From assembly GCF_004798865.1 (NCBI RefSeq), contig NW_025335568.1, forward strand, positions 54,469,162 through 54,533,161: a stretch of DNA of 64,000 bases. The letters are read 5' to 3'. Positions 1 to 12,054 of this stretch are shown in pieces. Under the pieces are notes generated by a model. The model was not told the DNA's origin and did not search any database. It worked only from the letters and a program-made list of their open reading frames with translations. How positions within the stretch are numbered: the stretch's first letter is position 1; every line of letters begins with the position of its first letter. The position numbers and the translations under genes are program-made. The DNA comes from Varanus komodoensis. Lineage: Eukaryota > Chordata > Lepidosauria > Squamata > Varanidae.

Positions 1-544
1 TAACTTCTGATTGTCTTATTTTTTATCTGTCACTCAAGGTTTTGATATGTCATTACAGTTTCCTGATGATTTCTCAATGTTTCTGTATTTTCCTTCTGTG
101 CTTCTATATTGTTCTTGCATATCATCCATTCAACATCTCCTTCCCCTTCCAGCAATGCTTATGTGACACCAATTCCATAAAACACTCTGTGCATGCTTTG
201 TTTCTCTGTAGTCAGTCTTAAACTGGCTACCCCTCAGCACTGTTGTAATTTAGGGGTTCTTGTTCACTGTTAATAAACTGTTGAATGCTTGACTGTAAAC
301 TCCCTTTGAATCAAGACATTCATTTTTACAGGATTGAAATCATGACACAAGACAGGAATACGTTATCTTAGGCTACCAGAACGAGCAACAGAATCACTCA
401 CCCCCACATATCTTTATTATAGTATTGGACAACTGCATTAAAGTTGCTCTTATAAACACAACATGGAGCCTGCTTGTTTGTGAGGGACAGGGAAAGAACA
501 TGGCATGTGTCAGAAGTGAAACAAAGTTCATTGACTGGTTTGTA
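1..544. other. Unassigned sequence
   Basis: No exon or structural RNA is recognisable here. Bases about 170-300 (a run like CACTCTGTGCATGCT followed by an AATAAA-type signal near 270) weakly resemble the 3' half of the LTR-like repeats at 28.7 and 40.5 kb. The match is too short to call a third copy. Confidence 0.3.
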
Positions 545-1615
545 TACTGCCTTTCTCCCAGGAAAAATGGCCCTCCAGCTTACACTCATAAATAAAACTT
601 AACATGGTAATAAAGCAGTAGATATAGAACACAGTGAGTACACATTGATAACAGACTAAATGCAGCACCCAACCCCAAAAGACCCACGTACATGCCAAAG
701 GCCTGATTAAATTAATGCAGATGGACAGCAAAGAGGGATTGGATATTGCCTCCCTTGATAGAGCGCCCCAGAGGGCCATCAAGACGACTTTATCTCATGT
801 TGCCACCAAACACACCTCTGAGAATGATAGTATCAAAAGACGGATCTCTCCTGAAGGTCTTCTGGAGCCATGAGAGAAACTGTATAGGGTTTTATAAATC
901 AAAACCAGCTCTCTGAATCATGCCCAGCAACAAAATGGAAGCCAGTGAAGCTGTGGCAGCAAGGGAGTCACCTGCTCCCTGTAATGATCTGGCCACAGGA
1001 TCTTGACTGGCTGAAGCTTCTGAACAGCTTTTGAAGGCAGCTCTACCAAGAGCACGTTGTTGTTGTTGTTGTTAGTCGCGGAGTCGTGTCTGACCCATTG
1101 CGACCCCATGGACAACATTCCCCCAGGCCTTCCTGTCCTCCACCCCCACCCCCGGAGTCCACGCAAGCTCACGCTGACTGCCCCAGTGACTCCATCTAGT
1201 CACCTCATCCTCTGCTGTCCCCTTCTTCTTTTGCCATCTGTTGTTCCCAGCATTAGGCTCTTCTCCAGGGAGTCCTTCCTTCTCATTAGGTGGCCAAAGT
1301 ATTTGAGTTTCATCTTCAGTATCTGGCCTTCTAAAGAGCAGTCTGGGTTGATCTCCTCTAGGACTGATCTCTAGGACTGACTGGTCCAAGGACTGACCAG
1401 TCCAAGGGACTTGCAGGAGTCTCCTCCAGCACCACAATTCAAGAGCACATCACAGCAGGTCAAATTCAATGTAGCTATAGCATAGATGGCCATGACCTTA
1501 TGAGACATCTCCAAAAAAAGGTAAGTCATGGAAGCAGCCTCAGCTGCACAAAAGCATTGCTGGCTGAAATCTGGGCATCTACATTCAGAAGGGAGAGATC
1601 CTTCTTTTGATACTT
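545..1615 (-). mobile_element. L2-type LINE 3' region, split by BovB
   Basis: Read on the minus strand, this matches my recollection of the C-terminal reverse-transcriptase region and 3' UTR of amniote L2-class LINEs. The wording around 870-950 corresponds to the 'AQFKVLVLTYKAL' segment that is also readable at 7790-7830. The element is interrupted at 1056-1439 by a BovB insertion. The two halves join smoothly across the duplicated 9-bp site, so this LINE is the older of the two. No long frame survives. The outer borders are approximate. Confidence 0.6.
1056..1439 (-). mobile_element. BovB (RTE) LINE, 5'-truncated 3' end
   Basis: On the minus strand this reads as the C-terminal tail of the BovB/RTE ORF (GTAEDEVTRW, then VEDRKAWGNVVHGVA, ending near RTRLRD) followed by a short (AAC)n tail at 1056-1074. 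BovB normally ends in such a short repeat. A 9-bp target-site duplication, CAAGAGCAC, lies at 1047-1055 and 1440-1448, so both ends of the insertion are fixed. Only about the last 380 bp of a roughly 3-kb element are present, as expected for 5' truncation during target-primed reverse transcription. The frame is fairly well kept (121 codons on the minus strand), suggesting moderate age. Confidence 0.85.
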
Positions 1616-1720
1616 CTGAGTTGTGGCACCCCATCTATGAAGCCATCTCCCTAGGGAGGTGCACCTAGCACCAACACTGTATACCAGGTCAAAACCGTTT
1701 GTATTTTCTTGTCATTTAAA
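1616..1720 (+). mobile_element. L2-type LINE 3' end fragment
   Basis: The stretch with 'CTAGGGAGGTGCACCTAGCA' followed by 'CCAGGTCAAAACC' matches the last coding residues and early 3' UTR of the L2-type LINE seen at 7985-8050, in plus orientation. It is opposite to the LINE just upstream, so it is a separate insertion. The AT-rich sequence to about 1830 may be its 3' UTR. Confidence 0.6.
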
Positions 1721-1830
1721 TTGTTGGAACAGATTATCTGATTTTATATTGGTTTTTATCCAGATATGGTCACAACATATTCTGCCTTGTGCATTATTAT
1801 TTCATTTTTGTTATTATCTTTGAAATTATG

Positions 1831-2753
1831 AGTTATGATTATGAGTATTATATGTATTATTGTTATTAATGTGTCTTATGCTGTAAACCATTTATCTGGG
1901 CAGCATAGTTATCCTGCTCCATGTTCCATCTTCCTGACCTGGCAGCCGCCACGGGTGCAATCCCCATCCTTTTCCTATTCTTGCCATGGACTACAGCCTC
2001 CTCCTCCTCCCAATTCATCCATTGAGGTCCTGAAGCAGGTTCCCCATTCCCCCTCCCAAGTGGCACTTCACAGCTGCTGCAGCCCCAAGAGATTTATTAA
2101 AACAAGCAGTTTATTAAAAAAAAAACAACAACCACTTTCACCATTATTCCCCCTTCTTCTACCCTGTATTTTCACACTTTTTCCAAAGTAAACTAGGAGA
2201 CAGACACTTTGCTTGGCCAATGGGAATAAAGCAAGCAATGGCATTTCTGTTGCTAGGCTGCTGAGGACAGTAGAGATCAAAAGCTAGAACTGGCTACATC
2301 TGTGGCTTCTCTTCCCAGGGACTCTATGGTCTTTCCACACCAACAACAATCAAATGGTAATCCAGGGTCTGGACAATGAGAGAAGCCATGGCAAGGCATG
2401 GAAACCTTATAACAAACTTTTGTTCCTCTCTCTTTCAGAAAACCATGTCTGCCAGACAGAAACTCCAGAACTGGGTCCAGACAACACCACAGACTCACGA
2501 TGGTGAGATTTCACCATGGCTTCTCATGTCATCTAAACCCGCCCATAAAGTATTAGGGGTATCTATAACTCATCCCATCAGTGAGTGGTTAAAACTGTAG
2601 GAGCCTTGTCAGAAGAAAAAAAAAAGGTGGTTATTCTGCTCTTTTAAAACCCAAACATCACTTTGTCTCGGAGCAAAGGAGTGGTGCCTTGATCCCAGTG
2701 CCAAAGTTTCCTCTCAGAGATGCATAGTGACACCAATTCATGATGGGAGATAA
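1831..2753. other. Unassigned sequence
   Basis: A stretch of more than 900 bp with no supported gene. It includes a C-rich segment (1975-2060) and an A-rich run at 2117-2130. Open frames of about 70-118 codons occur, but none has recognisable similarity. Confidence 0.3.
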
Positions 2754-2998
2754 TATTTATTTATTTGTTTATTTTCTGATTTATATCCTGCCTTTTTCCT
2801 ACAAAGAGCTCAAGGCAGCTTACATCATTCTCCTCCTCCATCTTATCCCCACAACAACAACCCTGTGAGGTAGGTTGGGCTGAGAGCCTGTGACTGGCCC
2901 AAAGTCACCCAGTTGGCTCCATGGCTGAGTGGGGACTAGAACCCAGATCCTCTGAGTCCCAGTCCCATGCTCTTAACCACTACACCACACTGGCTCTC
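2754..2998 (-). mobile_element. tRNA-derived SINE, full-length-looking
   Basis: On the minus strand this begins 'GAGCCAGTGTGGTGTAGTGG' and carries a tRNA-like polymerase III promoter. The A box is at 2975-2987 and the B box at 2931-2944. A body follows ('CTCACAGGGTTGTTGTTGTG') and an L2/CR1-like AT-rich tail ends in (AAAT)n near 2754. This is a very common squamate SINE architecture; the exact family name is not asserted. No target-site duplication is obvious. It is non-coding and mobilised by a partner LINE. Confidence 0.75.
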
Positions 2999-5185
2999 TA
3001 CCTATTGTCCACTGATAACTATCATTTTGCGCAACCATGCCATTTCCCAAGGACGGATACAAGAATAACTTACTGTAGGAAACAGTTGTTTCAGCTACAC
3101 TGACAGTACAAAGAAGGTGCACAAGGTTGCAATTACCTCCACATTCCACGTGCTGGTTACTCGTAGGACTTGCTTTTCAGTTTGCTTTCTGATCCTCAAA
3201 ATTACAGCTTAATTTGTATTGTGTTGAGGAAAAAAATTAAGCCCAACCCGCCCTGTCTAATTTTAAAAAGGCATTTTAACTTCTGTCAGTTAAGTATTAT
3301 TACCTGGGATAAATTCAGACTATTTTCCCATCACTGACAACTAGAATTATGTAAGTGTTGGTTACTCTTCTAAGGAGTAACCTACAAAACAATCAGCTGC
3401 CTAAGCAATTTCAGGTGTGCCAAATTACTTTGACCCGCACAGGCAAACCCAACTGACAAATTACAATACATTCAGGTATTTAAGAAGGATATTTCAGGGG
3501 TGGTTTGAATGAGGGGTGTTTTTCAGTCTGCTAATCAATATATGGTCATATTTTTATTAAGAATATATTCATTCAGAACTTTCAGTGGTATGTTTAGTGT
3601 TTTATGACATGTTTCTGGTGGCCTGATTTGTATTTGCTGCCAGCAACAAAAGTGTTGTGTGTATGCAAACTCCCGCTTTTGCTAGGATCATTATGGCACC
3701 TTGTCCCTCCCGCCCTCTGTCCCTGCCTACTCACAAGGAATTTGAGGCTGATAGCTGTTGAGGAAGCATATCGCACAGGGAAACACAAATCTCTCTCTCT
3801 TCTCTTAAGCTACAAGTCCTGTTTTAATTGTATGCATGTTCCTCTGAGAGTTATTCTTCAGCAAGTGCATTCTGCTGTAAGGCCGCTTCTGCCTGGCTCC
3901 AGCAAATTGCATAAGACTTGAACAGTAAATGTACAAATACAAGGAAATAAGCTTCCATAAATATCCTCAAACAAGATCTATAATTTAAACTGTTTTTCCC
4001 TTCTGATAATGTAATTGTTGCATGGGTCTGGTCCTGTTAGCTCTCTGGCAACCAGTAAAGTGCACTATACTCCCACAGTTGGGTTCCACCAGCCTGTCAT
4101 TTTAGACCTGAACAAAAGAAGTGGGCTTTTTGTTGTTTTGTTTTTGACCACAAAACCTTTAAAGATGACAGAAAATAAGGAACGGCATTTGAGGGTGCAG
4201 GAAATGAAAGAGCTGGTTTATGGGTCTGCTCATATCCTTGCTCTGTGTTTTGCTTTATTGTTGATTCTCTTTCCAACTACTGGCTTCTAACATCAATTTT
4301 GTATGCTGGTGGTTAAAGGCTGCAGGAAAAATCAGTGTGGGAAGAAACAGACCGTATTTTGCATAAATCAGGAACACAGACTTGACTCCTGTTCCTAAAT
4401 GCCGTATTGCAATATTTACAGAAAATATTTTCACAGGTATTCTAGACCATGCTTTCTATATGTTCCCAGGGGAAGTGGAGAAAGGAAGCCAAGAGGCATG
4501 GAGCATCGTCTTGTTGGCAGTGTACAATAGTCAGCATAAGAGGGAAACATTTCACCAACAATAAAAGCAGCCAGACTATTCAAATATTTTTAAAAGCCTG
4601 CCTAATACAGAACAAGCACCCTGGAATTATGTACACAAAACCACTCATAAAAAATGAGCCACGACTCTGTTGATGGAGATTACAATTGTTTGAGAGTTTC
4701 AAGGCCTTGATCAGGTCCTCAAGTGGAATCAGGCAAGCTGTGACACCACAGTCATGTATAACCCACAACCAAATGTCACTTGGTCCTCACACTAGTTTCA
4801 AAAGTCTATTGCAGCTATTTCCTGTCTTGCCTTGTTAGCCAACATGATAAGATCTGTTGATAAGTCTCATTCACTCCATAATTAATGAAGGAATTCCAGC
4901 AATGTTATTTGAAAACACATTGGGTACTAGAGCCTTTTTCATGTGGGAAAGCAAGGATTTTTGCTCTCTGTTTTAAACTCAGCGTTGATGTAACGGCTTC
5001 TCCACAGATAAGAAGTGTCTTCAGTCAAGATCAGGAGATCAACTGCTTATGAGAAATATAGAATTGGAATTCCTCGTTGTGAGCATCTCTGTGGACCAGA
5101 TTTGATCTTCTGAGGATCTAAGACTGGGCATAGCTTATTGAGTTAGCATGGACTGAGGCCTATACCATGGAAGGGACTAAGGATA
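2999..5185. other. Unassigned AT-rich sequence
   Basis: About 2.2 kb with no recognised repeat, exon or RNA gene. The longest frames (105 aa at 3604-3921 plus, 91 aa at 4015-4290 plus) have no recognisable domain and are typical of chance. Confidence 0.3.
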
Positions 5186-5465
5186 TGCAGAGCTGTACAG
5201 ATTTTGTTAAATCTGTTCAGTCTTTTGCAGTTTTTCAGGTACCTTTCATTCCATTGTTCATTCACTGGCTGTTTCTATGAGAATTTGTTTGAGTTCAAGT
5301 ATGTATTACTACAATGGTACATTATTGCAAGTGCATATCATTGTAAATTCACCATTTACAGTGCAAAAACTCATTTAAGGAAAGTCCCCAAAGGTTTAAA
5401 AACCAAAAAACAAAACAAAAACAACAGAAGCCTGAAGAATTGGCACAAGTTAGAAAAAAGGCCTA
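5186..5465 (+). repeat. Dispersed AT-rich repeat, copy 1
   Basis: Shares its start (GTACAGATTTTGTTAAATCT near 5194-5213) and its inner end (about 'AAAGGTTTAAAAACCAAAA', 5390-5408) with the copy at 30178-30460, same orientation and similar spacing. The middle is diverged. No coding capacity or terminal inverted repeat was found, so the class is unknown. Confidence 0.5.
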
Positions 5466-6585
5466 AGGAAATGGCAGGTTGGAGTCATAGAAACATGAGC
5501 TCTTTAAAATCCATTGTGGATTTCTCTGAAATTCCTAGGAAGGTGCAACGTCTGTTTTTTTACTTGGCAGGTCACATTAGGCTTCTGGTTTGGCCAACCC
5601 TGATCTAGTGATTAGGAGCCTGACTTCCAGGCTTCACCTTCTCAACAAGGAGCAGCCATTTCTACTTGTGCATTCCAGCCCAAACAGGGATCACCAGGGA
5701 CCCCAGATTAGAGATCTTGCATGTCTTCATGCCAGTCTAAGCTAATTGTCTTGTCTCCTCCCACATCACATTCTAAGAATATGACTAAATTCAGACTCTA
5801 TGGCATCAGCATAAGTCATTGTTTTCCTCCCATGCCTTTATTTAACCCAGGAATGGGGAACCTCATTGGTTTCAGAGAAAATTTACTTCTCAGAATTAAC
5901 TGGGGAAACCAGCAGGCAATCTTGAAGCTGCAGGGCAGTCAAGGCTCCTTTGGCCAGATGACCTGTCCTGGGAAGATGAAATTCAGCCTGTGGAAAAAGG
6001 GGTCTCCATTCCTATTGCAGTTGCAAGTATTGCCATTCAGCTGGCAAGTCGTACGTTGCATGCAAACCCAAAACTGACAAAAAGTCATCATTGGCACCCA
6101 CTTTCTGATTCAATTGGTTCAGTCCAAGTCTACCATATGAATACGTTCTTACCAATTTTTAAACCTAGATTTTCCCATGAAGTTGATTTAGCATTAATTA
6201 AATTTTAATTGATGAGTTATACTATGCCACATCTCTCTGACTACCATGGTTGTTTGTAGGAGGTATCCTATCCATTTTAGCATACCAAGAATCTCATGGC
6301 CTCTACTTGAATTTATGAAGATTGAAAATGAACCTGGAGACAACTCATGTAGACAGAAGCATTAATCTGGAAACATAAGCAAGGTTTATTCAGACAGACT
6401 ATGCACACAGAGGACAGGCAAAACCAAATAACTCACTGCCCCCCAAAAAACTCCAATAAAGTTCTGCTCACACATGCGCAACACAGTTGTACTGCTACAT
6501 GGAAACTTCTGGAGCAGCTTCCCTGGAGCAAAGACCAGTTCAAACCAGAAGAATAATACCCCTGCCCAATCTCAAGGTTTCAGTT
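5466..6585. other. Unassigned sequence upstream of L2
   Basis: No gene or confident repeat. The segment directly before 6590 may contain more of the neighbouring L2 element, but I could not recognise it. Confidence 0.3.
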
Positions 6586-6589
6586 GTTG

Positions 6590-8255
6590 CGGCCTGGTGA
6601 TGTGGACAAGGTGCTTGGATTGGTACATCCTACCACCTTACTCAACCCTTGTCCTTCGTGGCTACTTACTAAAGCCAAACATGGGATTGGTACCTGGGTC
6701 CAGGAGAGCATCAATGCCTCTCTGAGGGAGGGCTGGGTCCGCACCCCTTTGAAGGGGAAGGCATCTCTGGACCCAGAGGTAGCTGCCAGTTATAGACCGG
6801 TGGCCACATCCCGTTCTTGGGCAAGGTGTTGGAGCGGGTGGTTGTGGGACAATTTCAAGCACTCTTGAATGAAACTGATTATCTGCACCCATTTCAGTCC
6901 ATCTTCAGGCCTGGTTATGGTACTGAATCTGCCTTGGTCGCCCTGTACGATGACCTGTGCAGGGAGAGGGACAGGGAGAGTTCTTCTGGACTTCTCAGCA
7001 GCTTTCAGTACCATTGACCATGGTAGGCTTCTGGATAGGCTGGCCGGGTTAGGAATAGGAGGCTCTGCTTGGCAGTAGTTCCATTCCTATCTGGCCAGCC
7101 GTTTCCAGAAGGGAGTGCTGGGGGATTATGGCTCTGCGCTATGGCAAACTTGCCATGGAGTATCACAGGATTCCATTTTGTCCCCCTTGCTATTCAACAT
7201 CTACATGAAACTGTTGGGAGAGGTCATCAGAAGCTGTGGGCTACAGAGTCCCCAGTATGCTGATGACACCCAGTTCTACTTCTCTTTTACAACCAGTCCA
7301 GGTGAGGCAGTGGCTGTCCTGTACTGGTGCCTGGCTGAGGTAATGGGCTGGATGAGGGCCAATAAACTGAAACTCAATCCAGATAAGATAGAGGTCCTGT
7401 TGGTGGGTGGTTCAGGTTTCCAGGTAAGTGATTTTGGCCCTGTCCTGGACAGGGTTGCACTCCCTCTAAAGGACAGGGCCCGCAGCTTGGGAGTGCTCCT
7501 TGACCCAGTGCTGTCTCTGGAGGCCCAGGAACGGCGGTGGTAAGGAGTGCTTTCCTTCAGCTTCAGCTGATCCATCAGCTGGGTCCTTACCTGGACAAAT
7601 ACTGTCTAGCAATGGTGACACATGCTCTGGTATTGTAATGCACTCTACATGGGACTGCCCTTGAAGACGGTCCAGATACTTCAACTAGTGTGAAATAGAG
7701 CTGCCAGATTGCTTTCGGGGACTGGTCGTTCTTCTCATATAACACCGGTCCTCTCTCAGCTCCACTGGCTTCCTAGTGAAGTCCGAGCCCAATTCAAGGT
7801 GCTGGTTATGACCTATAAAGCCCTAAATGGCTTGGGACCAGGATACCTAAAGGGACGTCTTTTCCCCTATATTCCTTCCTGCCCCTTAAGATCTGCAGCA
7901 GAGGCCCTGCTCCCTCCTTGAAGGAGATTAGGAGAGAGAACACCTGGAGGAGAGCTTCCTCTGCAGTGGCGCCCCAGCTATGGAATGTGCTCCCCAGAGA
8001 GGTCCACCTGGCGCCGACATTATATGCTTTTTGATGCCAGGTCAAGACCTTTTTATTCACCTAGTATTTTAAAGTTTAAATAATTTTTTTAATTAGGTTT
8101 TTACTCCAGTCGTGGTTATTAGTGTTATTATTGTTCGAGCTATTAGGATGCCATTTTATATTGTTGTATTTATTGAATTACTGTTGTAAGCAGGTTTGGA
8201 CAGGTAGTGATTGGACGGGTTAGAAATATCCCAAATAATAAATTAATTAATAAAC
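6590..8255 (+). mobile_element. L2-type LINE, most of RT domain to 3' end
   Basis: This is the best-preserved LINE reverse transcriptase in the window. In order it reads: 'DVDKVLGLVHPT' near 6600, 'YRPVA' near 6790, 'GKVLERVVVGQFQALLNETD' (6817-6876), 'FSAAFSTIDHGRLLDRLAGLG' near 7000-7060, 'SQDSILSPLLFNIYMKLLGE' (about 7160-7219), the catalytic 'YADDTQ' at 7256-7273, 'NKLKLNPDKIEVLL' near 7360-7400 and the C-terminal 'VMTYKALNGLGPGYLK' near 7806-7853. A 3' UTR and an AT-rich tail end near 8255. The N-terminal endonuclease part is missing (5' truncation). The frame is broken by several stops and frameshifts; for example, a TAG at 7076-7078 replaces the Trp expected in 'QWFHSYL'. It is therefore inactive. 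Confidence 0.9.
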
Positions 8256-8599
8256 AAACCCTAGTTATGATATTCATCTTCAGTGTATTAACCTTGCCCC
8301 ATAAATTCAGTTTAAGAGATATCCATCAGTCTATATACTATCCTGGGACTTTTAGTGAAGAATGATATATAAAAGCTTTAAATAACCACCACCACCATCA
8401 TCATACCTATACTGACCCATAGCCAAAGCTTTCTGGTGAGTGTAAAACAATATCCCATAGGATCTCATTAATCAGCTTATTAAATTTAATTTGATCATTT
8501 CTTATGTTTCTAGGGATGAGCATTCTCAAGTAGGTAATAAAATCAAGGCATCATCAAAAATACATGAAAGAAAATGTCTCTGGGTGGCATCAAATAAGA

Positions 8600-9395
8600 C
8601 TTTGAACAATTTATTGAGTCAATTAATTAATCTCCTGTATCAAAATTGGTATTGATAAGTGGAGTTTTGGGACAGAGAGTAAATAGTCATCCACATAGAG
8701 TATAATTTTAAATGATCATATACAGACCCAGGAATGCTACTATTCTGTGTAATAGCACATAAGAGAGGTTTTAATCATAAATATTGAGAAAAGTGGACAT
8801 TCCTGTCTCATTCTTGTCCCAGGTAGAAAATAGTGAGACAAAAAACAATGGCCTTGACTTTGGCTCATTGGGTTAAATATACAAATTTGACCCATTTTGA
8901 ATATTCAGTAGGAAAAAATCAGGCTAGCAAAGATAAATTTCCAGTAAATGTTGTCAAAGGCCTTCTCAGAATTGCAGTAAATATTTCAATATCTGAATTA
9001 TTTAATGATATAGATTAATAGTGAAATATACATGTTCCTTACCATAGTTAGGCATCATAGCAATATAAGCATAATTCAGTGATGCCTAAAGAAATTAAGA
9101 ATCAAAAATATAAAGATAATGAAGCTTTGGATCCAAAAGGCTAGAAAATATTTTGTACTGCTCAACTGAAACCCACCTGGACTAGGCAATATTCCCATAT
9201 TCGTATTTGAAATTGCTTTCATAATTTCCTCAGTATACAAGGGAACTAAAAGGGACTGCTGTTGTGAGTAATCTAAACTTGGAAGATTAAATAGAAGGGA
9301 AAAAAGCCTTCCATAACTTTTTTCAGTATTTCCTTAGCATTACTGTTAAATCCACATAAAACTTTAAAAATCACAAATGTTAATCTTTGGAGGAA
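8600..9395 (-). mobile_element. L1-class LINE ORF2 remnant
   Basis: The minus strand shows L1 reverse-transcriptase landmarks. 'EKAFDN' (8950-8967) matches the LDAEKAFDR motif. A stretch reading 'TEEIMKAISNTN...PSPGGF' (about 9165-9230) matches the 'PGPDGF' block that lies upstream of the catalytic region in L1. The order of these motifs is correct for a minus-strand element. The frame is heavily decayed and no YADD could be placed with confidence. It is older than the neighbouring L2 and starts within 350 bp of its tail. Confidence 0.7.
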
Positions 9396-11148
9396 ATATA
9401 TAACCCAGTTTTAAGGGCCAAACTCACACTTTGACAGTTTTTCTGTTTAAAGATGATGTGCCAACATTGTACTAGTTCATCATTTTTCCTGTATACCTGT
9501 CCTAAACAGATTAAAGCATTTTTTCCTGTGGTGAAAGGATATTCTATTCATTTTTAAGGTTCTACAGTTCCCAGTAAAGTGCAGTTAGGAAATGTTATAC
9601 TTAGATGGAACTGTGGATCATATCACATCAAAATCTAATGAATGAATGAATGAATGAATGAATGAATTAATTAAAAAAATATGCTTTGTCTGCTCTGGTG
9701 CATGTGGAAGCCATCCTGTTCATTCTGCTAGTGAGTTTCTTGGGCAGCAATCCTCAGGATACTACTGGTGTGTCCTTATTTTCATCTGTAAAATGTTGAG
9801 GGTCATGATGTCAGAATGAACAATTAAGGGCTTTTTTTAACCCTCAGAGGGCAAGTCACGTCTGCTGCTGCTGCAATGAACACAGAATGCAAAGAACTTC
9901 CAGTAAGGAAGTTACATGGCTATATAATGGACCCAGACATGCAGACAAATGTGTTTTTTTTAAGCAGAGGGGAAATGGAAAAGCAGTACTCAGCATTAGA
10001 CTATATTTAAACGTACATGTCTTGGGTCAACTTGTAGTGAGAAGTTAGCAATTATTAGACTGCGTCTGTTAAAATTACATGTCATATAGAGAATAAGGGA
10101 CTGAAATTCAGCAGTTTTTCCGTTTCTTTGCCTAAAACTGACCCTGCTTAGTAATTTTGCAATTCCAGCTTTTCCTCTGAAATAGCACTTAAGCAAGCAG
10201 TTATTTGCAGGGTTCAGTTATTGAACAAGGTTTGGTGGTTAGCCCCAACAGTAAAGATATTTCTTGGCGGAAATGCCTGGGTTATTATCTGAAAGAAAGA
10301 AATGCCATGTATTTGCCTTGGAAGGGCTTTGCCAGACATAATATGGGTAAAACTGGATACCCATGCAACAAAGCAGAAAGCAAATGCAGTAGGGTACTAA
10401 AGCATTATTTTGGCTTATTCAGGAAGGGCTAGTTAAGAGGGGAATAACAATTCAAAAGACAACATGCTTGAATTTGATTTACTAAAAAGTATAATAAATA
10501 TCTAGTTTGATTTACTAGACACAGACAAAGCAGATAGCACGATTCCATCCATTTTCATTTAGCCTTCTGTTGAGAACTTGACCAGGTTCCACAAGAGGCA
10601 GGGTGAGTGTGCAGACTCGCAGTGGTGGCACAGAGATTCTGGTTGCTTCTCTGCACCCATCATGCAAACCAAGCAAGCTGCAAGTGGAGGGAACCCCACG
10701 ATTCTGTATCCAACATGAACATAAAATATGTTGCTGCAAGAGGGACAAAGGTCACTGTCCATGTCTACCAGACCCCAGTCAACCTGGCTTTTGGAGTGTG
10801 GTTTTTTGGTACGCTTATCTGTAAGCTGCTTTATTGCAAGCTGCTTACGAATAGCAACCTGGGGCCATGTCTAATGCCGGCCATATGCATCTCCCAACAG
10901 GACCCACTGTGTTGCTTGTTTATCATTACTTGTTTATCAACATCATCAGGCACAATGCCTAGTAATAAGACTTCAAGTTTAAATATGAAAGATTTTTTGT
11001 AACATTTCCTCAAGCCATTTATGAATTTTAGCCCAATATTTTTTTGCCTTATCACAAGTCCTCATTTGGATTTATTTTGTTTGCAGAATCCCAGTCTGCT
11101 TGTCTCTTTTGTTGAAATGCTCATAAATAGATCCTGGTCAGCAAGCAA
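9396..11148. other. Unassigned AT-rich sequence
   Basis: No gene recognised. It contains the small microsatellite at 9637-9664. Frames of 131 aa (10607-11002 plus) and less have no recognisable domain. Confidence 0.3.
9637..9664. repeat. (AATG)7 microsatellite
   Basis: Seven uninterrupted AATG units, followed by AATTAATTAAAAA. Confidence 0.95.
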
Positions 11149-11393
11149 AGTGCTGCTTATGCACCAGTGGAACCCACTGTGAGTGCAAGGGGAAGCTGCT
11201 ACTTCTAGAGCAAGCCAAGAAACAAGCTGAAGCATTGGTTTCCAGAAGGCACAGGTCAGCAAAGCTCCCTTCTGCTATCTTCTCTGACCTGTTTCATCCC
11301 CAAAATAGCATTTGAGCTCATTTCCTGGTGCTTTAGAAAGCAATAGCTACCTGTCCTGCACGGAGTGGGTCCCACTGGTGCAGAAGCAGCACT
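11149..11393. repeat. Inverted-repeat element (MITE candidate)
   Basis: The 30-bp arm at 11149-11178 (starting AGTGCTGCTTATGCACCAGT) is the reverse complement of 11364-11393, with two mismatches. Weaker pairing continues inward for about 10 more bases. The arms are 185 bp apart. No open frame lies inside and no target-site duplication could be fixed, so a non-autonomous DNA transposon is the best guess. Confidence 0.55.
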
Positions 11394-12054
11394 ATATACT
11401 GGACCCTTTCTGGTGTGCAACTTTGAATGACAACATTGCTGTTGTATGAAATAACTGGACAACAGCATAAGGTGGCATTGCATGTGTTATTTCCAGGGAA
11501 CTTCCAGGGAGATCTAAAGAACTGTTTCCTCTCCATTCACTTTTGTAGTGTTCTAAGGGCCTGTTAACTCCGAGTGAAGGAGATAAACTGGTGTCTCTCC
11601 TGCCATTTAACTTAAAACAAAACATTCATTCTTCATTAGCTGAGGGAGAAGGAAGCCATAGCTCAGCTTTGTCTGAGCTCTAGTTTAATCAGATTACATC
11701 TCCTATCACCCCATGCTGACTGGGAATGATGAGATCTGTAGTGCAAATGAAACCAGAGTGTGCCAGGTTTCAAAGCACTCTTCAAAAAAGAAAAGAAGAG
11801 ACAATGAAATATTGAAATGCAGGGCTTATGTAGATCCTAGATTGGCACCCGGAGAAGATTGCAGGAATGTTTGGCTAATTCATGCAACCATCTACAGAAG
11901 GTGTCCCTCCCTTGTTGCTTCTAGATGTATTGGACTGCGCTTCCCATAATTCCCACACAGCACAACCAGCACCTGCATCTCCCAGATCCCTACCACTTTT
12001 GGATACCTGGAACTGCTGCAGAAATTGTCATGAGAGTTGTGTTGTGACAAACCT
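11394..12054. other. Unassigned, with a possible hAT-MITE scrap
   Basis: No gene. Bases about 11930-11980 ('TTGGACTGCGCTTCCCATAA') resemble the 'ggactacaactcccat' core of common amniote hAT-like MITEs, but only one arm is visible. Confidence 0.3.

Noticed and set aside
170-300. A third copy of the LTR-like repeat
   Set aside because: Only a short 3' stretch is similar; not enough to support a call.
2920-2998. A functional tRNA gene on the minus strand
   Set aside because: A and B boxes are present but no cloverleaf acceptor stem; it is the head of a SINE.
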